Made by a program: the position numbers and the translations under genes. Below are positions 18,569-28,172 of a DNA stretch of 64,000 nt, piece by piece; the first letter of the stretch is position 1, and each line of letters opens with the position of its first letter. Under the pieces are notes generated by a model, which was not told where the DNA came from, did no database searches, and worked only from the letters and a program-made list of their open reading frames with translations. The stretch comes from G963676655 sp963676655 (GTDB lineage: Bacteria > Verrucomicrobiota > Lentisphaeria > Victivallales > Victivallaceae). The stretch spans positions 4,712,001 to 4,776,000 of the forward strand of contig CAXXKX010000003.1 in assembly GCA_963676655.2 (NCBI GenBank), in the 5' to 3' direction.

Positions 18569-21361
18569 TTAATCGGCGTAACCGTAGACTTTAACTTCTT
18601 TTATATACCATCCCCATTCGCCGTCATTTTCAAAATCCAGCTTTACATAACGCCCTGACACCGGATTGCAGACTGTGGCGTCAAACCATGGTGCCGTGAC
18701 CGCCCCTTCGCGTGGCTGAATTAGCCCAATCTGTGTCCAGTTTGTTCCATCGCCGACATAAACGTAAACCCTTTTGGGTTTTTGCGTAAACGTCATCCTT
18801 AATTGAACGGAACGGATATTGTAACTGGAATTCAGGTCGATAGTTACAGTTTGGTCACAATAATTAATGCCGCAGGTAGTGTTCCAATCATCATAAGGCA
18901 GGTCTTTATCGAAAAGACGATTGCCGGTAGAATCAGCCGGATTGTCGAATGCTGGAACTGCAGTATAAGTTGCTCCTGTATTTATTTGAGTTTCGCCGGT
19001 TCCGGCATTAGGAGTAAGAACGCCATCCGGGATGTCTACCGGTACAGTCTCGGCGTCAAAAGGTCCATAGAGCCATGTGCTCATATCCACATAATGTTGA
19101 CTGCCTGACGTAGGCCCTTCAATTACTACTCCTTTGCCAATCTGTGATGTTCCTGAAAAATCATTGATGTAACTGCGAACAAGAGGGTAGGAGGCAAAAT
19201 CTGAAGTCTCATTAAACTTTGTGTTCAGCAAATATGATCCGCTGATAACGGCAACCGGGTTCATGCCGGAGGTGTCATAATTGCCGTGAGTTACAGTACA
19301 ATTCTGCAGCACTGCGTCATTAATCCAGGTTGAATAGCGGGTCTGTAATGACTGAATCGTACAACCGGATGCTATGAGCGATCCGTCAACTTGTTCAATT
19401 ACAATCTTATTAGCTACGCTCGCGTTAGGGAAATCACCAGAATAGTAGGCAGTAGCCGGAGTAAGAAGAGTGCACGATTCCAGACGGGTGCGTTGTCCGC
19501 GATTATAGAACCCTCCGTAAATTGTGCAGCCAACAAAAAGGTTATCTGTATCGCTAGCGTGATACGACATAGCGCCGTAATTAGTTGTCCCCCACATCAG
19601 ACAATCTCGAATGATAGCTTCAGTTACACCACATAGCATTAGACCATACGCTTTGTTGTCAAAGAATTTACAGTTGTCAAATATTACGCCTGGAGCCATA
19701 TAACGTCCCATAGGTTCAACATCCACTCCGCATCCCGGTGTGTTCGACTTGGTTCTAGCGGAATGAGAAAATTCACTGTCATAAACTTCCAGGTGATTAC
19801 CGCAATTGTAGCTGAGACCCTGGCGACCGTTATATTTACATTTTACATCTTCGATCAGGACTTCCTTCAGAGCGGATTCCTCATCTGCGGCATTGGACAC
19901 CGAAATACCATCGAGACCGTTGTTGTTGCATTCGACGTCATGAATATAGATGTCTTCATTGGTCTTCAGATTGATGCCGTTTTGCGGCAACTGTATCCCC
20001 GAATCCTGGGTCCAACGACCACCCCATACTTGATTGGCAATATTTCCATCCAGTTTTATATCTTTGATTTCCACATCGGCACACTTCTCGACTTTTAGAA
20101 GATCGCCGGGGCAGGCGGCGTAAAGCGGATCGGTGGTAGTACCGACTGAATAAATTGCGCCGGTAGTCGGATAAAATGCGCCGAAATGCATACCGTTGGC
20201 CAGTTTTACAGTAGCACTGCTGCCGGTAATGCTGCTGTCGATTGTTATGCTGCCAGTAGCCCCGACAATATATCCTAAGCCGGCGGCATTGTAATATGGT
20301 GTATCTGAAGCGGCATCGGTAGTTTCCCGGCCTACCAGATAAGTCGCGCCGCTGGTCAATCTTAATGTACCTTGCCCGTATGCGGATATTACCGCGCAAG
20401 CTTTGCGCCAGGCGTCGGTGTCGTCGGCGACTCCATTACCCACAGCGCCGTAAGCCTCCGGAGTGATGACCGGAGAGACACCTGTCCCGTCACATCCAAG
20501 GAAACCTCCTTTGCCGACTCTGCCATCACCTGTAGTGTAATATCCCTCTTCATGGCCGCCGATAGCCAGCCAGTGCTGGCTTCCCAGAGAAGACCCCTCG
20601 TATTCGAGTAACTTGGTAAAAGTCGATGGCCTTGACCCGCGATATACTTTGATAGTGTGCCTGTCGCCGCCAGTATAATCAAAAACAACAATAATCTGAT
20701 ACCATTGATTATTAGTCCAAGTCAGAGCGCTACTGGTTTCCTCCTGAAAACCGGTATAATACCCATGGTCGGCAATAGTAAGAGAGCCATCGGCATTTAC
20801 CCACATTCGTTTTAAATCATCACTTCCTCCGCCAGCTTCACCATTGGTAATTGAGAAAAAAACGGAACCGTTTTTGGCCGGATTACGGATCCAGAACTCA
20901 TATGTGCGATCAGATTTCGCACTTGTAAAAGCCGGATTGCCGACGATATAACAGTCGTCATTGTTAAAACCGGTTGCCACTGTCCGGGAAACCGTAAACG
21001 GATCAGACATGGTAAGCCCTGAAACCACTCCTTTGACAATACCGGTATGACCATTGCCGGTTGCATCGTAACCAAGATTATTAACATTACTGAAATCCCA
21101 CCATAAACGCATTCCGGAACTGCTGGAATAGCCGTTTGCCAAAGTATCCTGCATTTGCGCTTCTGTACGAACACCATCCCAAATAATAACATCCGAAACA
21201 GCGGCAGATGAAACTGTCGCAAAGCAAAATAACATAATAATTATAGCAAAACTGTTTACAAACAGTTTTTTATTAAATTGATTTAGCTCCAGAGCGTTGC
21301 CCCCTCTGAAAAAAATCGACTTTTTTTCAAAACAACAAATCTTAGTACTTACCTTTCCCAT
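18569..21361 (-). CDS. secreted LamG / right-handed beta-helix / F5-8C protein
   Basis: 930 residues, ATG 21361 behind TGAGGA. The leader is long, with the hydrophobic core at residues ~33-53 (LFVNSFAIIIMLFCFATVSS). Domains in order: a LamG/concanavalin-type domain (about 60-290, MRLWWDFSNVNN, YEFWIRNP); a pectate-lyase-type parallel beta-helix opening with AYGAVGNGVADDTDAWRKA (about 302) and running to about 760; a C-terminal F5/8 type C (discoidin) domain (about 805-930, VYVYVGDGTNWTQIG, RYVKLDFEND). Such proteins bind and cut polysaccharides; polysaccharide lyase or hydrolase activity on an acidic glycan is likely but the residues cannot be fixed here. It stands alone, with 500 bp or more on each side. 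Confidence 0.87.
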   Translation of the reverse strand: MGKVSTKICCFEKKSIFFRGGNALELNQFNKKLFVNSFAIIIMLFCFATVSSAAVSDVIIWDGVRTEAQMQDTLANGYSSSSGMRLWWDFSNVNNLGYDATGNGHTGIVKGVVSGLTMSDPFTVSRTVATGFNNDDCYIVGNPAFTSAKSDRTYEFWIRNPAKNGSVFFSITNGEAGGGSDDLKRMWVNADGSLTIADHGYYTGFQEETSSALTWTNNQWYQIIVVFDYTGGDRHTIKVYRGSRPSTFTKLLEYEGSSLGSQHWLAIGGHEEGYYTTGDGRVGKGGFLGCDGTGVSPVITPEAYGAVGNGVADDTDAWRKACAVISAYGQGTLRLTSGATYLVGRETTDAASDTPYYNAAGLGYIVGATGSITIDSSITGSSATVKLANGMHFGAFYPTTGAIYSVGTTTDPLYAACPGDLLKVEKCADVEIKDIKLDGNIANQVWGGRWTQDSGIQLPQNGINLKTNEDIYIHDVECNNNGLDGISVSNAADEESALKEVLIEDVKCKYNGRQGLSYNCGNHLEVYDSEFSHSARTKSNTPGCGVDVEPMGRYMAPGVIFDNCKFFDNKAYGLMLCGVTEAIIRDCLMWGTTNYGAMSYHASDTDNLFVGCTIYGGFYNRGQRTRLESCTLLTPATAYYSGDFPNASVANKIVIEQVDGSLIASGCTIQSLQTRYSTWINDAVLQNCTVTHGNYDTSGMNPVAVISGSYLLNTKFNETSDFASYPLVRSYINDFSGTSQIGKGVVIEGPTSGSQHYVDMSTWLYGPFDAETVPVDIPDGVLTPNAGTGETQINTGATYTAVPAFDNPADSTGNRLFDKDLPYDDWNTTCGINYCDQTVTIDLNSSYNIRSVQLRMTFTQKPKRVYVYVGDGTNWTQIGLIQPREGAVTAPWFDATVCNPVSGRYVKLDFENDGEWGWYIKEVKVYGYAD

Positions 21362-21930
21362 GATATAGTCCTCACTTGTTCATATTAGTTTTTTTCCCGA
21401 TAAAACGATTAATATAATTTCTTGTTGAATCCGTAACGGATCGCGATATAGCGCTTCATACTTTGCACTAAGTACTTCGGAAGCGGATCGGTAATACTGC
21501 CGGGTTTCCCCTGACCCTCCAGGTCGTTCCGCCTATGGTAATTTTTCGCCCCGGCTACCAGGGCCTGAAAGTTCTGGCATAATACTCAGATGCTTGCATC
21601 AGAGATAGCCTGAAAAGTAAAAATATCTATTGTGCTCCTTGTGTTTAGAGCGGGTACACCGCTCGTGACCGGATCGTGCGATTCTTCGTTGAAAATTACC
21701 GGAAATTCCGATTTTGAGGCATAAATCTCTTTTTAATAATTCTTATTACCACCCCCTTCTTTTAGTTGCTCAATCGTTGATTCCCAACAACCTGAGTGTC
21801 CACTCCATAAAGTAAACGGATTGGAAACAAGTCCGGATAAATTTGCGGTCAATGTCAACAAAATCCTCCAACGGCAAACGCAAATGTCCGAAAGTAAATA
21901 TAGAAAAAAAGTCCTTTCAAACTTTCCGGC
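21362..21930. other. 569-bp intergenic region, nothing coding
   Basis: No supported gene. A perfect small hairpin GAGCGG-GTACA-CCGCTC lies near 21648. I see no convincing copy of the AraC-type block here, so control of the beta-helix gene is unclear. Confidence 0.5.
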
Positions 21931-22143
21931 TCAACGGTAAATTTTTTTCCTTTCTCGCGAAAACTGTTTGACGTTGACTCGACACACCAAGGCCAGTTCA
22001 TGTTGTTTGAGATTGTTTTGACAAGTTGATATATTCACACCATCACACTCCTTGTTCATAGCTGGAAGCTGCACTATGTCAATAATTATAATTATTGCAA
22101 TTACAACTAAAAACTCAATAATAGCGAATTTAATTTTATAAAT
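21931..22143 (-). pseudogene. decayed pseudopilin (start codon lost)
   Basis: The minus strand reads KIKFAIIEFLVVIAII, then a hydrophobic run and CQNNLKQHELAL. This aligns residue by residue with FTLIELLVVIAII and CQSNLKQHGFAL of the pseudopilin at 14094. The ancestral ATG position is ATT (22143-22141), still 6 bp after an AAAGGG ribosome-like site. The protein ends after ~70 codons, against about 230-250 in intact copies. A longer open frame runs upstream into the sialidase gene but is unlikely to be used. Confidence 0.7.
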
Positions 22144-22246
22144 TGTTTTATCCCTTTGTAACCGCTTGTCGTACGGACAGAGTTGGGGTAAATCCCCCGC
22201 GCCTTTTCCCTGCTGCTTGTGTTTAACGCTTGTTCTTTCGTTTTTT

Positions 22247-23464
22247 TCAGGTATTTGCTGGTTTATCACTCCGTTCGGGAGTATCACCCTTTTTCTCTAC
22301 AGGTCGGGAATGCGCGATCTCTCGGCGTAAAAACGAATCCGGCGAAACCAGCTTTCCCGCTTTAATATCTTCTTCCCTTATCATGGCGTAATAGATATAA
22401 CCGCCATTCAGACGACAATGATCGTAGACAACCAAAATATTTCCCTGCGCATCCTCATGGGCGTCCGGGTATGACGCCTCGCGTTCATCCAGCAACAACC
22501 TGAACGGCCAACTGTGCCCTTCGTCCTCGGATAAATACGCCGTCAGCTTGTCTCGCTTGCGCCGTGTGCGCCGTGCCGGGTCTCCAGCCAGGCAACGCGG
22601 GCAGTCGTGATTTATCATTAACAATCGTCCTGATTTCAACCGGGTGAAATAAGCCCGGGAATTGGGGCCTGTCACGGTTTCGGAAATAACAGGCTTGCTC
22701 CATGAAAAACCCCGGTCGAAGGAAACACACTCCGCAATGCCGGCATTGACACGTAAATAACAGGTGATGGAACCATCGGGATGTTCTATGAAGGAATGTT
22801 CTTCGCAACTTGGTCCGTCTTCGATGTCGTTCATACATACCGTCGCACGAGAGTAGAAAGTTTTTCCTTCATCCTCTGAAACCAGAAACGACCATCCATC
22901 TTCCTCAACATCCGGCTGTTTCACAGAGCTTCCTATCCACGACGTTACAGGCAACGCCCAGACTCCGTCGCTCAATACGCTTGGCTTGTTCATCATCACC
23001 CCATTTGCAATTCTTCTGGCGGGAGTAAACTGAAAATTTTTAGGCTCGGCATCCGGATTCTTCAGAATTGAAAAGCAGACGCCCTCAATGCCATCACATT
23101 GGTCCTTGCCGTCTTCTTCTCCGGCACAAGACTGACTCCAGAACCAATAGAGCAGTCCTTGTGGCGACATCCATAATACCGGATCAAAGGCCCGAACTTC
23201 CAGAGTCGGCGGATCAACAACGGCGACCGGATCCTGCCATTGAGAACAGTTATGTTCGCCGAGAGCCAGGATGACATAGTTTTCCCGGCACTCAGTGGGG
23301 CCTCCGCCATACCAGGTGGCAAAAGATCTGCCGGAAGCAAGCCGGACAATTCCGGGAATGCCTTGAAAAGTGCGGTTTTTACGGTCATGCTTTTCCAGCG
23401 GCAACGAAGGCGTGATCGGCTCCAGACTTTTATAAGCAAAATTCTTCATGGACTTACATTTCAT
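22247..23464 (-). CDS. sialidase-like (BNR/Asp-box) protein, no signal peptide
   Basis: 405 residues. Six-bladed beta-propeller type with Asp-box motifs SEDEGKTFYS, SFDRGFSWSK and SEDEGHSWPF. An arginine appears early (GIVRLASGRSFATWYGG), as in BNR_2/exo-alpha-sialidase-like proteins. There is no export signal, so it acts in the cytoplasm unless the start is misjudged (M at 23464 or the next M at residue 6). Family members cleave sialic acids or other acidic sugars, or are inactive propellers; the substrate is open. It has its own promoter with the AraC-type double site (23506-23578), 42 bp upstream. Confidence 0.85.
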   Translation of the reverse strand: MKCKSMKNFAYKSLEPITPSLPLEKHDRKNRTFQGIPGIVRLASGRSFATWYGGGPTECRENYVILALGEHNCSQWQDPVAVVDPPTLEVRAFDPVLWMSPQGLLYWFWSQSCAGEEDGKDQCDGIEGVCFSILKNPDAEPKNFQFTPARRIANGVMMNKPSVLSDGVWALPVTSWIGSSVKQPDVEEDGWSFLVSEDEGKTFYSRATVCMNDIEDGPSCEEHSFIEHPDGSITCYLRVNAGIAECVSFDRGFSWSKPVISETVTGPNSRAYFTRLKSGRLLMINHDCPRCLAGDPARRTRRKRDKLTAYLSEDEGHSWPFRLLLDEREASYPDAHEDAQGNILVVYDHCRLNGGYIYYAMIREEDIKAGKLVSPDSFLRREIAHSRPVEKKGDTPERSDKPANT

Positions 23465-23983
23465 TTGTGATGATTGTTCCGGTATTTATTAAAATACTGT
23501 ATATATTAATATATGAGATTCAACCAATTGTCAATGTTCATAATTACTATGATCTTGCCTATAATTACTTTTTTGCGGAAATATATATTTTTATAGTTCC
23601 GGTGAAGCTGTTTTGTGCTGGATAAGAGAATCAAATCCAGTAGTAGGAAGAACGTTTTTTACTTAAAATTGAGGAGGGGGGTAGTGTAAATATGACACCC
23701 CTGCAAAGCCATCAAAAGACGAAATAATAATTTATTTTGTTTCACAGCCATCCCGCAAACGGGATAACTGGAGATGCAAGTTGAAGGTTGAAAGTTGAAA
23801 GTAAAGTCAAATACGGTTCAAAAAATTGTGACTAGACATCTACTCATTCCCGCTCAGGAAATTTAAAAACCAAACAACGGGGTCTCTGAAAATGCAAATC
23901 ATAAGCTCAGGAAAAAGTTAAAAACGTTCAAATTTTAGAATTATGGGATGATAATGATTTTGTTTCAGATATGATGTTTATGA
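23465..23983. other. intergenic region between sialidase-like gene and AraC regulator
   Basis: Contains the promoter of the sialidase-like gene. The remainder (23580-23983) shows no gene, only short direct repeats (GTTGAAGGTTGAAAGTTGAAAG near 23780, split as GTTGAAG plus GTTGAAAG copies). Confidence 0.55.
23506..23578 (-). promoter_or_regulatory. promoter with AraC-type double site, before the sialidase-like gene
   Basis: On the minus strand: AATTATAGGCA (23566-23556) and AATTATGAACA (23545-23535), 21 bp apart. Abutting them is TTGACA (-35, 23534-23529), a 17-bp spacer, then TATTAA (-10, 23511-23506). The GCAAAAAAGTAATTATAG start of the block matches the other two sites. Confidence 0.8.
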
Positions 23984-24715
23984 TTACCCAATTTTTGTTT
24001 GGTTGCGAAACCGGCCGGGGCTTGTTCCGAGACGTTTCTTGAAAACTTTTGACAATTGATATTCATCGTGAAAGCCTACTTCGGAAGCAATAAGTTTCAT
24101 TGGCTCATCTGTGGTGCAGATCAATGCTCGAGCACGTTCAATTCTGAGCAACTGCAAGTCCCGCATCGGTGTGTTCCCGGTCCAAATTTGATACTGACGG
24201 ATAAAATGACTTTTGCTGAGACGCGCCTGCTTTGCCAGCTCGTCCAGAGTCAGATTTTCTTGCAGGTGAGACCGCATATAAGAACGAACCCGTTCGACCA
24301 CCGGATGCACAGTATATTTTACCTGTTTGACAAATTCAACAATAAGAGATTGGGTTAGAGTGTCCAAATAATTCTGTTTATCAAAGTAGTTGGAATCAAC
24401 TTCCTCGGCAAGCCATTTTATCATTAGGCGCAACCGGCCACTCCGGTCAGGAACGGTTATTATTTCTTTTCCCAATTCCCCTCCTTCCCATGCAATATAA
24501 GAAAAGCTGATGCTATTGCCGCATACAAAGTGACGCATCCCAGGGGGAATATATACTATTTCACAAGCAGCAAGAGAATATTGCCGATCTACCAGTTCAA
24601 GTTTCGACTTTCTATCCTCAATATACATCATTTCGGAAAAAGGATGCGAGTGGAGTCCATTGAAAATCCGATTCTCTCCAAAATTATAATGTCCTGCGTA
24701 TATACAATGAATCAT
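23984..24715 (-). CDS. AraC-family transcriptional regulator
   Basis: 243 residues. N-terminal cupin sensor (about 5-90; HSHPFSEMMYI and IPPGMRHFV are typical sugar-pocket strands). The C-terminal double helix-turn-helix (about 140-240) contains LTLDELAKQARLSKSHFIRQ, then EVGFHDEYQLSKVFKKRLGTSPGRFR, the AraC signature. It is probably an activator that binds a sugar. It lies alone between three promoters that share a 21-bp-spaced double site (18097, 23506, 25097), so these are its likely targets. Its own upstream region has no copy of the complete site. Confidence 0.95.
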   Translation of the reverse strand: MIHCIYAGHYNFGENRIFNGLHSHPFSEMMYIEDRKSKLELVDRQYSLAACEIVYIPPGMRHFVCGNSISFSYIAWEGGELGKEIITVPDRSGRLRLMIKWLAEEVDSNYFDKQNYLDTLTQSLIVEFVKQVKYTVHPVVERVRSYMRSHLQENLTLDELAKQARLSKSHFIRQYQIWTGNTPMRDLQLLRIERARALICTTDEPMKLIASEVGFHDEYQLSKVFKKRLGTSPGRFRNQTKIG

Positions 24716-24933
24716 ATTCGATCTCTATCCTTTGTTTTGTGGCAATAAAATAGTTTACATTATAGTTATAATACACCATTCTTGGACAAATGTCATACTT
24801 GGCGAGTTAAAAATTTTAAAGTTGGTTATTCTTAAAATTAATTATATTTTTATTAATGTACGAAAATTTGTGAACACACGAGTTTGTTTGACATAAGTGC
24901 AACAGTTAAATAAAATGACTAAACCTGCGGTTT

Positions 24934-25104
24934 ATGATCACAGTCACCCCGGTTGTCGAATATTATCACAATATTTCCGGTCCGGTTGTGACCAAAGCTG
25001 ATGAACGCGGCACAACAACTTTCTATACTTATAATTCGATGTACAAATTGGTCAAAAAAAAACGAACTGGCAAATGTTTCACATAAACATTCTGCAAAAA
25101 GGTA
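24934..25104 (+). pseudogene. RHS-repeat fragment
   Basis: A 56-codon frame reads VVTKADERGTTTFYTYNSMY followed by KLV. This matches the RHS/YD repeat pattern (G-x-x-x-x-Y-x-Y-(D/N)-x-x-x-x-L). There is no ribosome site, no longer RHS frame around it, and the end runs into the regulatory block at 25097. It is probably debris of an RHS-type protein gene. Confidence 0.5.
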
Positions 25105-25163
25105 ATTATAGACAAGACGATAGCAATAATGAACATTTACAATAAGTTGGAGATCATATATAG
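25097..25163 (+). promoter_or_regulatory. promoter with AraC-type double site, before the FAD oxidoreductase operon
   Basis: AATTATAGACA (25103-25113) and AATAATGAACA (25124-25134) are 21 bp apart. TTTACA (-35) at 25135-25140 abuts the second half-site. A 17-bp spacer follows, then TATAGT (-10) at 25158-25163. The start codon is 109 bp further on. Confidence 0.82.
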
Positions 25164-25271
25164 TGATTAGCATAATAGTATTTAAACATTTTTATACGAA
25201 AAGCTGACCTGAGTCGTCTTTTTTTTAAGACTGCTTGAAAGGATACAAAACAAAATTGGGAAAGAAACAGG

Positions 25272-26744
25272 ATGAATACTGATCATGTGATCGAAGCCGC
25301 AAGGCAAACTCCGGTTTACAGAACAAGCGATGTTGTGGTTATTGGTGGTGGACCAGCGGGGCTAATGGCGGCGGTGGCAGCAGCTCGAGAGGGTGCTTCA
25401 ACAATTCTGGTTGAAAAAAATGGCTATCTGGGGGGGATGGCTACCTCTGGCATGGTTCTTACCCTGGGCGGTATTCATAGCTGGAACCCGTCATGCGACC
25501 AGGTTGTCAAGGGAATCCCAAGCGAATTTATTGACCGGTTACGTCGGCAGGGAAAAATGCGGAGCCAGAATGGCGTCGTGCTTGATTTCGATCCGGAATC
25601 TTTCAAGATTCTGGCCGACGAAATGATTCTGGAAGCCGGAGTTGTCCCGCTCTTTCATGCACTGGGAGTTGAACCTCTTATGGATAAAAAGTGTGTCAAA
25701 GGCGTTATTGTTGAAAGTAAATCCGGACGCTTTGCTCTACGGTCAAGTGTCGTAATTGACGCTACAGGTGATGCTGATATCGCATATCGAGCCGGCGTCC
25801 CCTGTCAGAAAAGTAAAACACTTCAACCTGCCACCATGTGCTTTATGCTGGGGGGAGTGACGCAATATGTTCCTTCACGCCAAAACACTCGTGAATTGAC
25901 CGAGCTTGGCGATGAAATCCCACCCCCTTACGAACCGGATATTCTGGGCAATGAACTGGAGGAGTGGCGACAGTTGCGTTGGGCATTGCAAAATCCCCTG
26001 GAGAATACTCCTCCCAATCGGCTTCTCCGAAAGCGTATGGACCAGGCCAAGGAGCGTAAAGAAATATCTCCTTTTGGCGGTCCATGGGGGATGGGGCTGT
26101 ACGTCGATGAGATTTGGTTCAACACAACACGGCAGTATGTTGATGCGACTGATGTTGAATCTTTGACCCGCGGCGAGATAAGCGGTCGTCGCCAGGTTCA
26201 GGAAATTGTAAATTATTGGCGGCAACATATCAAGGGATTCAGTCATAGTCGCCTGCGTCAAACTGCTTCTCATTTAGGCATCCGTGAAACTCGGCGGATT
26301 GTTGGAGAATTTATTTTAGGAGCTGAACAAATTATTGAGGAATATCGGGGGGACGATTGTATTGCATTGGGATGTTGGCCAATAGACGTACATCCAGCAC
26401 CTGATGGTTCCTACAAAGGTCAGAATCTAAACCATGTGGGATACCATCCCCAACAACCTTATGGGATTCCTTATGGATGCCTGGTTCCGTTGGTTGTGGA
26501 TGGCCTGTTGGTCGCAGGACGTTGCATCGCCACGACGCGTGAAGGCCAGGGATCGATACGAGTTATGGGAACTTGCATGGCGTTAGGCCAGGCGGCAGGA
26601 ACGGCAGCTGCTTTGGCCGCTCAGTCAGGTTTATTGCCCAGAAAGTTGAATCCTGAAAAAATTCGAGCTCGATTGATCAAAAGAAATGCTATTGTTGATC
26701 CTGATATAAGTAATAGTGATAAGAAGAAAAGCGTAAAAGTTTAG
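25272..26744 (+). CDS. FAD-dependent oxidoreductase
   Basis: 490 residues, no signal peptide. The N-terminal FAD-binding motif VVVIGGGPAGLMAAVAAARE (residues 21-40) leads to VEKNGYLGGMATSGM. A second nucleotide-binding segment is VVIDATGDADIAYRAGVP, and the C-terminal FAD contact lies near GLLVAGRCIATTREGQGSIR. This matches the FAD_oxidored family (PF12831), whose members are found in many glycan clusters with unproven substrates. It is the first gene of the plus-strand operon driven by the AraC-type promoter. It probably oxidises a sugar or sugar acid released by the co-encoded enzymes (inference). A second member starts at 63501. Confidence 0.9.
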   Translation: MNTDHVIEAARQTPVYRTSDVVVIGGGPAGLMAAVAAAREGASTILVEKNGYLGGMATSGMVLTLGGIHSWNPSCDQVVKGIPSEFIDRLRRQGKMRSQNGVVLDFDPESFKILADEMILEAGVVPLFHALGVEPLMDKKCVKGVIVESKSGRFALRSSVVIDATGDADIAYRAGVPCQKSKTLQPATMCFMLGGVTQYVPSRQNTRELTELGDEIPPPYEPDILGNELEEWRQLRWALQNPLENTPPNRLLRKRMDQAKERKEISPFGGPWGMGLYVDEIWFNTTRQYVDATDVESLTRGEISGRRQVQEIVNYWRQHIKGFSHSRLRQTASHLGIRETRRIVGEFILGAEQIIEEYRGDDCIALGCWPIDVHPAPDGSYKGQNLNHVGYHPQQPYGIPYGCLVPLVVDGLLVAGRCIATTREGQGSIRVMGTCMALGQAAGTAAALAAQSGLLPRKLNPEKIRARLIKRNAIVDPDISNSDKKKSVKV

Positions 26745-26954
26745 TCTCAGAAAGTTGAGCAGGAAAATAGGACAGCGAGAAGCTATCAAAGTGAGGACTG
26801 GGTAAAATTCAGTTAAAATGGACGTATAAAATCATGATAAAACAGCAAGAAAAAAATCATCAAGCGACAAGAGACTCCTCCCCACTGCAAAGCGGAAAAT
26901 TTTTGTCGTATGGTGAATTTCATAAACAAGCTTCAGCTTAACAACGGAGACGGT

Positions 26955-28004
26955 ATGAACCAACAAATTCATAAAAGAATTACAATGTTAAAATTTTTAC
27001 ACATTTGTCTGTTTCTGGCGTTTTTCGGCTGTCTTTCTGCAACTGAAAAAATTTTTGATATACCGAAAATGGAAAATATCAAAATTGACGGCAAAAATGA
27101 TGATTGGGGTAGTCGCGGCATGGATGCCGGGATTATGGCGCCTGTCAATGATAGTTTTGCGGCTCCAAAAGACAGCAGTGTCCGAATACATGTCGGCTGG
27201 GACGAACAAGGACTGCTGTTTTTGATAGACCTGGTCGATGATTGCTGGGATGAGCATGAAAAGGAATTCTGGCGGCAGGACAGCATCGAAATATTTCTTA
27301 TTCCGGACCGGAAAGGAAACACCGTCTGCCAGTGGGTTATTTCACCAGGAATGTCCGCCCAGTATCCGGAATTGCGCTGGCAGATATATGATAACTGCTA
27401 CAAGAAGAAACTGGACAGGGACCTGGCGAAACCGGAGATTGGCAGAATTAAAAAAAACGACCACCATTGCGTAATCGAGGCGCGGCTGCCATGGACGTCA
27501 ATCGGTATCAGCCCGCAGAATGGTAAAGAGTTCGCGCTTCAATTCTGGGTCAACGATTATGACGGGGAAGAAGTATATCGAAGCCTATGGTTCCCGGATA
27601 CCGGTACCTATGCACACGCGGCAAAATCAAATCAGTGTCGCCTGTCAGAAAAAGCGACGGAGCCATATCCCTTAAAAGCATTTTTCAAAACGCAGATAGA
27701 CAACAGCGATGCTTCTGTTAACATAATTGCCCTGCGCAAGTTTACGGGCAGGACAGTTGAGATCAAAAGCGATTATCTGAATGAAAAAGCTGTGCTGAAA
27801 GATAATAGCACAGGTTATTGTTCAGCCAGTATAAAAGTCCCTTTGTCGCTTGCGGGCAGGGAATACAAACCGATCAGTGTGTTCGTTGACGGCAAAAAAT
27901 ACGCTGAGTGCAATTTGTCGGACGCGCGCAGAAAGATTGCAGAATACTTTCTATTCGAAAAGCCGCTGGCTTCTCCCGGATGTGTTTTCAGCGGGTCCAA
28001 ATAG
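26955..28004 (+). CDS. CBM9-like carbohydrate-binding lipoprotein
   Basis: 349 residues from ATG 26955, chosen because GGAG (26946-26949) precedes it; the in-frame ATG at 26910 lacks such a site. The signal peptide ends in a lipobox-like LAFFGC, so it is a candidate lipoprotein. One CBM9-type domain spans about 30-235 (IDGKNDDWGSRGMD, IHVGWDEQGLLFLIDLVDD, DSIEIFLIPDRKGN, CVIEARLPWTSIG), followed by a ~100-residue C-terminal tail. It would bind glycan at the cell surface. It stands 210 bp after the FAD oxidoreductase gene in the same direction. Confidence 0.85.
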   Translation: MNQQIHKRITMLKFLHICLFLAFFGCLSATEKIFDIPKMENIKIDGKNDDWGSRGMDAGIMAPVNDSFAAPKDSSVRIHVGWDEQGLLFLIDLVDDCWDEHEKEFWRQDSIEIFLIPDRKGNTVCQWVISPGMSAQYPELRWQIYDNCYKKKLDRDLAKPEIGRIKKNDHHCVIEARLPWTSIGISPQNGKEFALQFWVNDYDGEEVYRSLWFPDTGTYAHAAKSNQCRLSEKATEPYPLKAFFKTQIDNSDASVNIIALRKFTGRTVEIKSDYLNEKAVLKDNSTGYCSASIKVPLSLAGREYKPISVFVDGKKYAECNLSDARRKIAEYFLFEKPLASPGCVFSGSK

Positions 28005-28172
28005 TCGGCTTGAAAAAATCCGTATTTTTCTCAAAGGAAGCAACTTTTAAACACTAAATTTTTACAGAAAAACCAATGAAATTGATTGGACATTATTCTA
28101 TTGGTAAATCAATTTTCAACGATTAGAACAATTAACAATGCCAAATGGCAAACAAAGAGATGGAGATTGTAA

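Larger units (their letters stand above)
24716..25271. other. divergent region between AraC gene and FAD oxidoreductase operon
   Basis: Holds a small RHS-like fragment (24934-25104) and the plus-strand promoter with its AraC-type site (25097-25163). The part next to the AraC gene is AT-rich with no clear consensus promoter. Confidence 0.6.

Noticed and set aside
21367..21395. Possible AraC-type site before the beta-helix gene
   Set aside because: Only a loose match (about five mismatches in 22) and no second half-site at 21 bp.
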